DNA of 43,116 nt, taken from NCBI GenBank assembly GCA_038496445.1, contig JALMLS010000209.1:1-43116 (forward strand). Direction: 5' to 3'. A program made the translations under genes and the position numbers. Below the pieces are notes generated by a model. The model did no database searches. It was not told the origin of the DNA and saw only the letters and a program-made list of their open reading frames with translations. The stretch comes from Trichosphaerium sp. ATCC 40318 (lineage: Eukaryota; Discosea; Flabellinia; Trichosidae). This document shows, in pieces, positions 18,268 through 29,800 of this stretch (positions are counted from its first letter, which is position 1; each line of letters opens with the position of its first letter).

Positions 18268-18884
18268 GACATGCTAAAGTACTTTTAGTCACACCGCTGG
18301 CCTTTCTTTTGTATTTCGTTGGACACCTCACTATTTCTACGTCTACGGCCATTGAACATGCTTGTAACTCAAACATTATTAGCAGGTAATGAAACTAGAT
18401 GTCAATGAAGATAGCAAGGTCAGATTTTTGAAATAATTTCTTTTTTTTTTTTTTTTTTTTTTTTGGTACTTCCTTTTCGTATAATCACGTGCGCAATGAA
18501 TATGTTTCCACAAGTGTAGATAGCTTTGCTATGAGGAACATTTCTTTTGAAGCTGGGACTGGACCATTTCTATGCACTTGAGCAATACAGTAATTAAACA
18601 GATAGCAACAAATTGTCCATGAAAACGTTAACCTCAGAACCATAATCAAATTGCTGACCATTAATAGAACATACGCATATGCCGGACGACAAGGTTGGTT
18701 AAAAAAAAATGGGCAAAAGAAATTGTTTTATTTTCATCTGTACGATTGGTTCTGTTCCATGACATGATGTCCTCCTGTAACTTTCTGTACACGCATGTCA
18801 ATCTGTAAGTCGTCTTCCATGTAAACCCCCCTATATGTAATAAAGTAGGCGCTAGCGCGCTGCCTCTTGTTCTAAAAAAAAAAA
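18268..18884 (+). mobile_element. Poly(A)-ended retroposon-like insertion
   Basis: 617 bp present only in unit A. It ends with AATAAAG (18,839-18,845), a GC-rich core, CCTCTTGTTCT and A11, the same terminal tail as at 723-768. Inside is a T24 run at 18,441-18,464. No ORF of interest and no tRNA-derived promoter that I can recognise. It is flanked by the 244-bp direct repeat, as if a very long target duplication was made at insertion. It may be a 5'-truncated LINE or a LINE-dependent SINE. Confidence 0.6.
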
Positions 18885-19128
18885 GACAATAAAGGCAATG
18901 AAAACTAAAATCGCTTGGTTTGCTCTTTAAACCTGCAATGTAACTAGTAAGCTCTAATTATAATTAGCGCGTAGATAGCGTTTAATGGCGTAGTTGGTTG
19001 CTATTTCATACTTTATGTTTTAATCTTTCGCTCCATTACCCTATATTTTAATTGCTACGATACGTGACAGAAGCGTCGGATAGAAAAAAAAACCTTATAA
19101 ACAAATACAGTGAGCAAAAATCTATCTT
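18885..19128. repeat. 244-bp direct repeat, right copy
   Basis: Begins directly after the A11 run. After it, unit A continues in register with unit B (CACGTGATTTTCAAAAAA, AAATGAT.TCCTGTAGCG) to about 19,180, where the A/B match ends. Confidence 0.9.
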
Positions 19129-19180
19129 TCCCACGTGATTTTCAAAAAAAAGTAAATGATGTCCTGTAGCGTGGCGAGAT

Positions 19181-20204
19181 GTGTCGTATATGAACACGTT
19201 CATATCCGTCATTCGTTATCTGAATATAACGAAGTCCCTTGTTTTGTAATAAGATTAATAAAATTAGAATTCTCCTTACCTCGTACCTGCAACAACTCGT
19301 CCTATAACCGTAGCTAAGTTATACGACACTTGCCTTGGTTAGCGACAACTAACGCAAAAGAATTCTAATAAGAAGAAATTGTTCGACAGAGTAAAATGCC
19401 TTCGTTTTGTAACTATGGAAAGAGCTTGATAGTTAGTATCTAGACAAAAACACCGGCGTGATCCTACTTTAAGGCTGTCGCTCAAACCCTTGTGAGCTAT
19501 TTTGTTTTGAGGTTGCATTGAGCGATAAATAGAGTTGTTCAACAAAGCGTATTCGCCCTTACACAAGCTATGTTCACCAAAACTCTGCATTTTGCGTTCG
19601 TATCACTTTTCACTATGCGCAAGTCAAAGTATTACAGCCCTCGCATTAGAATGGGGTAAAAACGCATACAATATATATCGCTCTTGCAATGTTTAACGCA
19701 AGCGGAAAAGTAAACTTTTGGATTAATCGTTGCGTGCTATCGCTGGTTTTCAGTTTAAGTCTCAATATGTGTCTGTCCTTCGTTTTTGTGCTTTATTTTG
19801 ACGCTTGTAGTATTTCGAACACTGCTTGATCATTTAGGCTGAAATGGGATAAAAATAACATGAATGTACTCTCCTAGCGCATGTGAGGAACACAAAACAC
19901 CTCAGTTGCGTTGTAACAGTTAAATACTGTAAAACGGCATAGTTTTTGTTTAAAGTGCTATCAAACGTTTCTGTAAGCGTAGAAATACGTATGAGCAGTA
20001 CTCTCACAGGTTGAAATCAGATTTTTTCAATTTACCGTACAGATAGCATTATTATACGATTTGATCGGTTGAAGCCTCACCGCAAGATACAGAAACAGTA
20101 AAAATCGGTTGTTCAAAGTGTCATTCTCGTTGTCATAGTGACGTAACATCAACTCTCACAATGTTCTGGATGGAAAATATTGGCGGCTCCTTGCCAACAA
20201 ACCG
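19181..20204. other. Inter-unit sequence with a diverged copy of a unit A/B block
   Basis: No convincing gene. 19,420-19,600 resembles 14,720-14,950 in pattern (caccggcgtgatcct, ctcaaaccc, gtgagctattttg) but is clearly older. An 83-codon minus-strand stretch (19,339-19,590) is not kept in the other copies, so I treat it as chance. Confidence 0.35.
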
Positions 20205-20393
20205 TTGATAGCGCCTAATAGAAGCTATCAACGGTATGACAATCAAAACTGCAACTTTGGCAATAATTTTCGGCGCAACAACTTTAATCAACGCCGTTTT
20301 ACCAAAAATCGAAACTTTAAGCGTAGTGATCAACGCCACAGCAACTCTTCTCGATTTTCTTGTTACAATGGAATTGACTCAGATTATCGATAA
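20205..20393 (+). CDS. Arg/Asn-rich basic peptide fragment
   Basis: Open stretch ending at TAA 20,391-20,393 and reading YQRYDNQNCNFGNNFRR, NFNQRRFTKNRNFKRSDQR, then FSCYNGIDSDYR. Rich in R, N, F and Q, like an RNA-binding tail of a nucleocapsid or an RG/RN-rich host protein. Its upstream continuation is unclear. The last 25 bp (from AATGGAATTGACTCAG) recur in inverted orientation at 22,283-22,312. Origin uncertain; it could be a C-terminal Gag piece of an old element. Confidence 0.35.
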   Translation: MIAPNRSYQRYDNQNCNFGNNFRRNNFNQRRFTKNRNFKRSDQRHSNSSRFSCYNGIDSDYR

Positions 20394-20951
20394 ACTTTTG
20401 TATCGATAAATTTTTTGTTCCACTTGACCACGAACCACAAAGCCGGGAAGCTAGTTGATGCCGGTGAACCAGCCGGCATCAAGGGTCACCATAGAGGTCG
20501 GTCATTCAGCCGGCCTTGTAGTACCGACAATAGGTAAATGAATGCGGTAACTATACCAACTTACCCCCAATTCATGAGAACAGCATGTTCTCCCTGTCAT
20601 TCTTTGGAGCCTGAAGCCCTTGCACTTAATGAAATAGTTCTAGTGTTTTGATCCTGTTTGCTAGTTATGGGGACCAATACAACGTTATACATCCCTTTGA
20701 ATAGCTTTCTATGTCTGTCTTTTGTTGTTCAACCAACCCGAGTAGCAGAATACCTTTACAACACTAAACTAGCTCTAAAAATACTAGCCAAATTTGTCGC
20801 TAGTACAACTTACAAGCCTGTAAAAAGGTAACTCCAACTTTTGAAACAGTGTTGGCTCAAGTACAATGGTCAGTGGGCAAGATTCAGGCTATGGCTCTTG
20901 TAACTTGGATCATATCGTATATTTTTGAATCCAGCAATGTAGATAGGCATG

Positions 20952-21431
20952 TAAATTTATAAATTTATCACTTTTTCAATGTTGAATTTGTCACAACAAA
21001 AGTACTAGGAAACCTCAAAAGTAAAAAATTTGCAAAATACTGGTCATTACCTGTGCCTATAACGACTTCGCCACTAGCTACAACTTCCAATTGCAATACG
21101 AATTATACGTATGAAAACTGCTTGCTCAGAATGCTTTTGCGTAACAGCTAATGTATTTCTATTAACCTTGAATATGCCCGCTGAATCTGTGGGACTTTGC
21201 AAGGTATATCTCAAGGGAAAATAACATGCTAAGCCGTGAAATGTAACAAGTTACCAAAGCATAAATTTATAAATTTATGCTACTACCATAAACCAAAAGG
21301 AGCTTGCCTGATTTCCAGCTGGCAGTACTGAAGCCCGTATAGGTTTTTTACAAATACAACTTATTTAATTGGTAGTGTACATGCCTGTCAAGCATTGCAT
21401 AACCAACTATTTGAAAAATTTATAAATTTAT
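20952..21431. repeat. Three copies of an ATAAATTTATAAATTTAT palindrome
   Basis: The motif occurs at about 20,952-20,968, at 21,259-21,280 (there extended to a 22-bp perfect palindrome by flanking GC) and at about 21,414-21,431. AT-rich sequence makes short palindromes likely, but three near-full-length copies within 480 bp are notable. Confidence 0.6.
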
Positions 21432-21465
21432 TGATGATTTTTTTTAAGATACAGAACTTGACATA

Positions 21466-22130
21466 ATGGCAGGGCGTATCACTGACAAACTTATTGATGT
21501 TGAGTTCAGGTAATCACAGTACAATCTCTTTTGTGCATATTCATAGATTGAGAAGACTCAGCGTAACCCTGTAAAAACGCGTAAGTAGTTTTTTTTTTGA
21601 CCAAGAATTTTGTAGCTAATCGACAAAGGATTGCTGCGTATCAGGCCGACTTAACTTTTATAAGAAGCCACTTGCAAACCCAAAAGGACTGCCACAATCT
21701 GAACTAGAAATACAACAACGCATGTATGCACTTGGTGCTGTTAATAACACCTTGAATAGTGTACAATAAACTTGCTGGTACGGTAAAGACAAGAGATTGA
21801 AGAAGAAAAAAACTACAGCAGGCCCGAAGAAAAGAACAGGACGGCACCCAGCAAAATACAATGAAGGCACAGAAGGGATTCATTCATTGCAAATATATAT
21901 AACGGGTCGCCCTTGAGACTAAAGAAACCAACAGAGCACTGGGATAGAGCAGACCCAACAGCACATCAACTTACTACCCAAATTATGAATCACAAAGTGA
22001 TTTCCCATGCTACTCGAGGTGGTACTCTCAATCCCAACGATAGACAAAACAGAACTTGAGGACATAGATCAGTACTTTGGCAGCGATCACAGTTCAGATA
22101 GTGACTTCCAGCAACACGATGAGGTAATAA
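21466..22130 (+). other. Possible broken gene, unidentified
   Basis: Begins ATGGCAGGGCGTATC (MAGRITDKLIDVEFR) followed by GTAATCACAG, a plausible donor, with TTCATAG about 35 nt on as acceptor. Further down, open pieces such as KGLPQSELEIQQRMYALGAV and TQIMNHKVISHATRGGT appear in different frames. The pieces look protein-like but do not join. No family recognised. Confidence 0.25.
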
Positions 22131-22312
22131 AAGACTACAGTTTTTGTTACCTACGTTCTTTATTTACTGCCGGCAAATAGCCGAAAGTATATACAATACC
22201 AAGCCGGCTCTCAGAATAGAGACGGCAAAACGGCCGGAAAAATGCCTTCAGCGTTATGAAAAAAAATTATTAATAGCAAAAACTATCGATAATCTGAGTC
22301 AGTTCCAATAAA

Positions 22313-22959
22313 AAAAATACTTTTTATTCAAACAAAAATACACATTCTACTGCACCATGTCAATAGATCTCTCAGCACCATGCTTTAGTAGTTCGAGAAC
22401 TGTGTCACTCCTAACAATGACTCACTGACACTACAAACTGTCATTACTGCTCCTTGGCCAGCAACATGTCTAAGCCTTGTTGGGCTACTATTATGCCTAA
22501 CTTCAATGCCAACAACTCGTACTGTATTCAAGTTGATACAGCATCTGTTCTTATCAACCAGGGTTACATACTTTACCTTCGTAGCGACACTCTTTCTGCA
22601 ACTGTGTTTGCCTGGCACGATTTACTTCATTGGCCTGATGACGATGAAAATGAGCAACGTTAATACCGCCCTCGATTTATTTGAAGACAATTCTGACTGT
22701 GAGGACAAAGCACAAGAAGATACCATGCTTACAATGCTTATACTGTTGTGGGCAAGTTTCAGATACACAATGGTTTCATAAACCAAACCTGCCTTAAGTA
22801 CTTGCCCTCGACCGGCTAAAGACACTATCTGTTCAGGCTTAAGCACATAACAGAACCCAAAAATAAATAAACAACTTTTCTCATCTCGTTTTTCTATAGG
22901 ACTTTGGTCCACTATTAGTATTGATCAAAGAGAGCAGTTTTTGAAGCTCATTTAATCAA
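22313..22959. other. Upstream of the old pol remnant; unclear
   Basis: Contains open stretches (for example NFNANNSYCIQVDTASVLIN near 22,500) that could be a decayed protease or linker of the old element, since RT follows at 22,960. I cannot see a D[ST]G protease motif, so this stays unassigned. Confidence 0.3.
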
Positions 22960-24560
22960 ATCAACATTTGTTTAGTATAAACCTGACACTTCCAACATTG
23001 TCAGTACTAAAATTCGCCATCGTATTGACAGGTACAAACGCTCCTGTCAGCTGTACAGAAAGAGCTATTTCTAATGAGAATAGAAAGCATATCAACGACA
23101 TGTCGAACGATAACGTCATTTCACATTTCCAATCCGAATGCGCTGCACCTGTTGTGTTAGTACCAAAGAAAGATGGTTCTACAAGATTTTGTATGTAGAT
23201 TTTCATAGATTGAGCAAAATAACAAAAAGGGATAACTATCCCATTCCACGGTTAGATTACCCCTTGGATTGTATTGGAAATGCTAAGTTCTTTATCTCAG
23301 TCGACTACACATCCGGTTATTGGCAAATCCCTATGGTAGATGAAGATAAAGAGAAGACTGCCTTTACAACGAAGTAGGGTCTATTTGAATACAAAGGTAT
23401 GCCGTTTGGTCGTACTAACGCTCCTGCTACAAGTTCAGTAGCAATTCGGTACACCATCTTGGCCATATAAAATCGACAGGGCACATAGCGCCTGATCTAG
23501 CAAAGACTTTTCAGACTCATGTGCATGTCTACAAAAAACTGGTTACTACAGACGATTTATAAAGGGCACGCTAAGATACTATGGCAGCGCCTCTCACCAG
23601 TGCGCTTAAGAAAGACAAGTAATTGAACTGGTGCAACCCTCATGATGGTGCATTTGACTCACTTAAAACATTGGTTTCCCAATACTTGCACCTGACCACA
23701 GGTTTACTCTTTTCACAGATGCATCAGACGTTGGCATAGGTGTACTCACACAGATCAATAGATGGTGATGAAAAGGTCATTGCGTACCGCAGTGGAGTAT
23801 TCCAACCAGCAGAAAAGAATTACTCTGTCACAGAACGTGAATGTTTAGCCATTGCAGACAGGTTCAAAAAGTTTAGATGTCACTAATGGGTCCTTTACTG
23901 TTATCACAGACCACCACAATCTTAACTGTTTACTGAACATTAAAAACCCGACTGTACCGATTGGCTAGACGGATAATGAAACTTCAAGAACTGGATTTTG
24001 AAGACAATATCGACCAGAACGTGTCATAGTAAGCACTATCAAGACTACCAATCGTTCATATTTTAGATGTCTAAAATGGGTTCTTTTATCACATGTGTGG
24101 ACACAATCAACGCATAAATTACGTACAAACAAGTGGTAGTTCCCAAGAATCTACAACACTTAGTTTTACGCATGTGCTACTATGATAAACTTAGTGGACA
24201 CTTAGGCTTTGATGAGACGTTTTACAAACTCAGAATTAGATATTTTGGCAAGGGTATTACGCTGACACTAAAAATTGGATCAAGGAATGTCCTAAATGCC
24301 AAGCCAAGAAAACAAGACGAACACCTACGATTGGACGAAGGAGATCTATTGAGGTAAGTGCTCCATTGGCTGAACAGTTTCCAACCACGTGGCATGGTAA
24401 AATACATCATTGCACTTTCACGTTGCGTCGAAGCGTTTCCCTTAGATAGTACTGAAGTAATTGCTAAACTCTCTATTAATATTAAAGAAATAGTTGCAAG
24501 ACTCAGACCAAAGAAGTTACTATCGTTAACACTGGGTAGCAGTCATCATCCTCAGTGATG
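22960..24560 (+). pseudogene. Old Ty3/gypsy pol remnant: RT, RNase H, integrase (unit B copy)
   Basis: Across frames it shows RT (APVVLVPKKDGSTRFC, RLSKITKRDNYPIPRLD, FFISVDYTSGYWQIP, DKEKTAFTTK, then GMPFGRTNAPAT) and loses the YLDD region. RNase H follows (RSGVFQPAEKNYSVTEREC), then the integrase zinc region (PKNLQHLVLRMCYYDKLSGH, ECPKCQAKK by frame change) and core beginnings (VEAFPLDSTEV, KKLLSLTLGSS). Many stops and frameshifts. It is not the same family as the young element at 3,647: the RT motifs differ (VPKKDGSTRFC here, VNKNDGTKRFC there). From 23,781 on it aligns with 2,627 onward. Confidence 0.82.
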
Positions 24561-25745
24561 TAATTTGTTACCTTATGGGAGCGTTGATAGAAACGCTTCA
24601 CATTGAAATGACAAAAGTATGGTTTTGAGTGTCGCTAGCGCTATGTAACACTGCGAAAGATAATCACAGCGAAAGGCTTGAGGTTTGTTAGCGTCGTAAA
24701 GGCTTGCTGTCGCTGCGCCTAATTTTTTTCTTTTCGAACCTCTGCGCGTCTAAGTGTAACTACATAGTGAAGGTAGCTAAGACTTCAGTAGTATAGTGTT
24801 AATTGTGAAGCTAGCAAGTGATTTGACGAGATGTCGCTCAGAAATCATCAGAAAAGCTTACAGTGATAGAGCGAAACAAGTGCGAACCGGTTTTTCAAAA
24901 TACAGTTGTGAAAACAAAGAAAAACCCTTGGTTGGCAAAACCTATTTTCTTTGTAGTTTGTAGTAATGCAGAACGCCTTGTTTTAGCGGACTATTTTTTA
25001 CCCGTTCCAAGCAACACACTGTATTATTATAATGACGTTATCATAACGAGAACTGGTAACACAACGAATGTGTTGAGCAGTTTTTACACCAGGCAACGTG
25101 GTAATCGTTGGTTTTTTTTTTGATCACATGTTGAGATTTTTTTTGTTCTGTGTTGTTGTCACTATGTAGAAGTTAACAGAGTGCCAACAAGGTGTTGTAT
25201 TGAAATAATTTGAGTATCGGTTGTTATTGATCATAAAGAATGCTTTTTTCCCTCGTCTCATACACCGCTTCGTTCCAATTTTTTGGCTATGTAATAGATC
25301 AAGCTAACATTCAGTCTTTTCATTGCCCTACCGCGGCGGATACGCGATATATATATTGCGTTACTAGTATTGAGCACTAACATAACAACTATCATCAGTA
25401 TTTTGAACAACTTTTTTTTTTTGACATGACGTGTGCCTATGATCTTTGTAGCAACCATGAACGCTTCCACCCATTCGTTGTCTAAACCTTAATGATGTAG
25501 TATCCGCTGGTCGGTGATGACATGTTCATAGCAATCCGTGTCATTCAGGTTTGAATAGTTGGATCTAGTTTATATGCTCTCCTCCGTGTACAGCTTTACT
25601 TTGGTTATTTGCTTCATTCGCCTAGATAGTTAACCAAAGCGAAAGTCTTGACTAACCCACAGCGCTACGTGCCTTACACTAATGGTAAAAAGAACTATTT
25701 TTTCTGTTTTCTTCCCAGTGTTGCTTGGGCACGTACAATATGAGG
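24561..25745. repeat. Unit B non-coding segment, contains the empty site
   Basis: Counterpart of 3,401-3,646 plus 10,461-11,415. At about 24,866-24,881 the sequence passes straight through the point where unit A carries the young retrotransposon, with one AGCGA. No gene recognised. Confidence 0.65.
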
Positions 25746-25799
25746 CGCCTTGTAATATGCTGATATTATGTTTATAAGTCAAAAATTTGTTCATGCTGC

Positions 25800-26220
25800 T
25801 TTTTTTTTGACGTCTACAAAAACGTTTTCTCGTTCAATGAAAACCAAGTGGAGAAAATATTTTTATTGCAGTTTTATACGCACATATACATGTCGCATTA
25901 GTGTGCAAAGAATCAGGTCAAAAATCGATTTTTCAAGCCAGATATTATGACTTTTTTATGGTTTTTTTGAGCCAAAAACGAGGAATGTTTACAAATCTTT
26001 TTCTCATTGAAAATACAAAACAGCGTGTATTGATATGTAGATCTGTTGTGGAAAAAATCAGAACTGAACTTGAATGTGTTTGCCATAAATGGTACCTTTC
26101 TTATTTTTTTCTGTATTTTCACTGTGAAAATTGTTGTGTCACTGGCAGGATGTTATGGATTTATTTGAGCACACTGACCATTCAAAGATACCGACGGTAG
26201 TAATAGTATTTACATGCTGA
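25800..26220 (+). pseudogene. Exon-like remnants upstream of PARP-like piece (unit B)
   Basis: Same two exon-like stretches as in unit A at 11,935-12,091, with a similar short intron; the ORF through it (about 25,901-26,200) reads across that intron. The coiled-coil exon present in A is missing here. Confidence 0.35.
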
Positions 26221-26394
26221 TATCTCAACCTTTTAGTCGTTATGGTGACCGTTGCAGGTCCATCGCTGCAGTAATTTATGCAGTTACAATATGTTCCTTT
26301 GAAATTTGTTCATGTTTGCATAGCTCTTCTCTAGTTTTATCAACCTTATTATTTGCTCCTTGTAACTCTAGTTCAATTCCATGTTACACTAGCG

Positions 26395-26870
26395 CTCTTG
26401 TATAGTCGCCAGGGATATTTATTGTCCATGAAATCAGCTTACAGTAATGTAAGGTTGGTTTTTGGAATTGTCAGTTTGTTGGATGCTGGTTACCTTTTGG
26501 TCAGGGAAACACTTCACAGTACACTACAAAAAGTACACAGTGTGCTCTCATACCTACTTCTTACACTTAGAGAAGTATAAACCATGATATTTAGGAAAGA
26601 ATGAAAAAACACTCATCTTGAGACTTGTCACTCCTGACAAACCTATAGGTTTGGTTACTATGTGAGTGGTTCCCAATCTCAAGTATAGCCAGCTGATAGA
26701 CATTTAGCACAAGTTTACAATAGTATAAAAATATGCAGTAAACCTATGGATGTATATCCTTTAAGTACGCAAACAAGTCTTTTACCTTGAACTAGCTACT
26801 AATTATGAAAGGCACACCCACGACAAGTTAAGAGGACAGCCAATAAAACCAGGCTACCAAAGTCTTCTGA
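26395..26870 (+). pseudogene. Decayed PARP catalytic-domain fragment (unit B)
   Basis: Better kept than in A: VFGIVSLLDAGY aligns with GFGVISSLDAGY of the intact gene. A NEKTLILRLVTPDK-like frame aligns with NKKTLVLSLVTPGN. The RGQPIKPGYQ end aligns with VGKPIKAGYQ. The GQGIYFT motif is degraded, and stops lie between the pieces. Confidence 0.5.
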
Positions 26871-29330
26871 AACAAACCTTTATTCCTTTCATAGACACGT
26901 GAAATTTTCAGGCGTCAAGTTGCACTTGATGTTACGTCAAAATTGCATAAATTTGACACATGTCAAAATGTGTCAACATTTTTGTCGATGCCATTTTGCG
27001 GGTACATTAGGATGTGAATGCCTGGTGTTACGCGTTTTTTTCAATCCAATTGGAGAGCTGCAGTACCGAAAGCACTAATTAGGAATAAAAACAACGACTA
27101 AAGTATGATTTCAAAGAACAATGAGCGCTAGAATGTGACAAATGTTAGATTTGATTTCTCTCGCCACCATTTCTAACCACAATACCAAGTTCATGTGTAA
27201 TCGACTACAATTCAGAGGAATAACCATAGTAGTGTTAAAAGTCCACCGACTTTCTAAAAACCAATACCATAGACAAGAACAGACGCACACAATAACTGTT
27301 GATCGTTGGGCAAAATAAGTCTATCTAGTCGTTGTCTACCAACAGCGAACTTTAAACGCTATAACGACGATCTAACTAACGCAATAGGTACATAACCAGC
27401 AAAGTGCAATGCAACCAAAATTAATTTACTTGTAAACGCACGGAACGTGTTTTCTCTGCTAGAGTGCTTGTGCTTAGCAACTTTATCGTCTTGGCGCGTA
27501 GTGGAGAGTTACGGTTTGGCTGGTGTTACTATGACATATCACACGGCGTAGAAAGATGAACGTGCACAGTACTGAAGCAAAGAAAGCAGCTAGTACTATG
27601 AAAAGCTATACAAGATTTTTCTCAAAAAACTACCGTTAAAGAAAAAGCAAGACTTTGCTTCTTGTGGAGGAAAGAACTATGCTGCAACAACATAGGAGTA
27701 TTGGCTTGAACTCTGTTTAGCCTTTATTGTAGAGGTATCCCATTCGTAGGTGATAAGGGTTTACTGTTACCTCGTGCAGCTCCGTTGTGGTTTATTCTTT
27801 TCGCCATCATACTGACAAAGCACCAGCGAGCGATCCTTTGAAAAAGGCTCTCCCTCAAACCATCTTATAATTTTGTGAGCTGTTTTATTGTGACGTTGCA
27901 AACATGCGCGCATACAAGTGTTGAGGTTGCAATTGTGCTATTGCAAACCATAAAATGGCCGTTTGCCATAAAACTAATCGCCCTCACGCAAACTGTGTTT
28001 ACGCAATCAAAAAACGCTGTGATGTTCTGTACGAAAGCTTCAATTAGAGCTCTATCATTGTTAGTTTCAACACAAATAGGCGCTCTCCTTGCATAAGCCG
28101 GCAACGGATGTAAAATCTATCGCTCGTGCGTAATGCAAGTAGAAAATGAGAGCCGGCTGGCAATTGTCGTGCGAAAGCTCCAACTACGTCTATTGTTCGT
28201 TTCAGTGTAACAATCCTGGTTTCGAACTGATATGTGACAAAAATACGATGAAGGTACTATCCTAGCGTGTTGGTGTTCTCGTTTTGACCTTCCTTGTTCA
28301 AAAGATGTTACTACCTTGCTTTTGGTTCTCTTTGCGGTGGTTGGTGCAAAGAAGGTTTAAAATACATCCGGACCTGATGACGTAATTATGGATGTTTTCA
28401 TCATACAACAAAGCCCTGTAGATTGCGTAATGCAGTTTTTACGAAATTTATTATTTTTGACACGTGAACAAATGCAACACAAAAATGACTTGACTAGCCC
28501 TGGTTATCGTAAAACTTCGTATTGGGAGTACTCACAGAGGTTAGCAAATCGAACATTTCCTTTGTTGAGAGTAGTAGATATAGCGTGTGCGGAATAATAA
28601 CATCAGTAGCATAAGCGCTAAAAGCTTGGCGTGTCAAACAAATTTCAAACTACTTCTAATATGTGCTTATTGTTTTTGCAATTTTCTAACAGCACACTTT
28701 GCGTTAGCAAGCCTTTTACTTTCTACATCTGTTGCTGCTCCAAAATAATGAACGTGCTATAGTCTCAAACACAGTCTGTTTGGAGAGCATTTCAGTACTT
28801 CTTCTGGTTCATATCTTTAAGTATTTTATCTCATTACAGATATTTCAAAAAAAAATTACAAGTAGTAACATTTATTTCTCAGCGATTGAGCTTACATCAA
28901 CTTCAAATGATCTACAACAGATCCACCGCAAACACTTCTGTAGCTAATAGATAAAGAGGAAAAGCTCAACGCCTTTTTTTTTCAAGAATGTAGTCGCATT
29001 GTATGGTGCATATTAATGTCAATTTCAGTAGCCCAGGTGCCGGCACTCATCGCTTGTAATCCGGCCGGCGTGGTGTTTGACAACTCAAATAATAAGCTTA
29101 TCAATAGCTGCAAAGTTGTGATGATAGAAGTTGTGAAGAACTGGTTTGTCATTCCGTGGAGAGCCCAATTTTTACAAGCTGAGCTTTAGTATTTTCGTGA
29201 CAATTTACAGATTTTTTCATAGTCGGAAGTTTGTATTGGTTCACCAGTTTTCCAGCCATATCCAAGTAACCTCCACTCCATAGTCTTACCGTTTTCATTT
29301 CTTACGCATGAATGATACAACTTGACCATG
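26871..29330. repeat. Unit B long non-coding block
   Basis: 26,871-28,230 matches 13,746-15,130. 28,240-28,560 is B-specific. 28,560-28,740 matches around 15,220-15,420. 29,030-29,080 has a cluster of CCGG sites including the palindrome GTGCCGGCAC. No gene recognised; ORFs are not shared between A and B. Confidence 0.5.
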
Positions 29331-29337
29331 GGTTTGT

Positions 29338-29800
29338 TGCTATTCTCCACTTATTTTAAAGTAGATTATTTCCAAGTTTTCAAATAGTTTCTTCTTGTGG
29401 GTGCTTGGAAGAGCAGTAGTAACGTCTCCAGTTTTACTTTGTTGAGAACGCCCAGTTGTCCAATCTACAAACTGATCCACCATGAATCTCGAATCCAGTA
29501 CCACATGAGGCGCAAACTTATAACATTGTTCAAATTTTATAATCAATTTTGTTGCAGCATCTACAGGAGAAACTGGTGTGCCGCGACCCCAGTGAGCAAT
29601 GATACCGAGTATGTAAGGCTTTTTACCATGCTTGTCAGAATACAGCATGTACATAGATCATCAAACCCTTTAGATGTGGTTTTCCTTTGAAACACTAAAT
29701 AACATCATCATAATTTCTTTCGCCACTTCTTTGCTCCCAAAGCCACATTGTTCCTATAAACTTCATAACTTCCTTAGGCTTGATTGCAGTGTTCCGCTAT
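29338..29800 (-). pseudogene. Transposase-like remnant, possibly piggyBac-type DDE (unit B)
   Basis: A 104-codon minus-strand ORF (29,340-29,654) reads KKPYILGIIAHWGRGTPVSP, then KLIIKFEQCYKFAPHVVLDS, RFMVDQFVDWTTGRS and ends KISGE. Upstream in another frame are KPKEVMKFIGTMWLWEQRSG and GKPHLKGLMIYVHA. The order (KP.E..KF, GKPH.KG strand, then VVLDSRF) resembles the catalytic core of piggyBac-derived transposases, where an aspartate follows the strand. I cannot see all three catalytic acids. A stop and frameshift separate the two halves. It is shared with unit A. Confidence 0.4.

Larger units (their letters stand above)
20368..22312. repeat. Region bounded by inverted repeats, with GCCGGC-rich edges
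   Basis: GACTCAGATTATCGATA occurs at about 20,376-20,392 and inverted at 22,286-22,302. Just inside, both ends are unusually rich in CCGG/GCCGGC for this AT-rich window (20,440-20,520 and 22,165-22,245). At 20,458-20,481 GATGCCGG and CCGGCATC form a hairpin. The interior of about 1.6 kb has no recognisable protein. It could be a DNA transposon with degenerate ends, or two inverted copies of one gene end. Confidence 0.35.

Noticed and set aside
19339-19590. 83-codon minus ORF
   Set aside because: Lies in a diverged copy of a non-coding block; the frame is not shared with the other copies.
20440-20530. tRNA or structured RNA gene in the GC-rich patch
   Set aside because: A hairpin is present but no cloverleaf, A-box or B-box could be made out.
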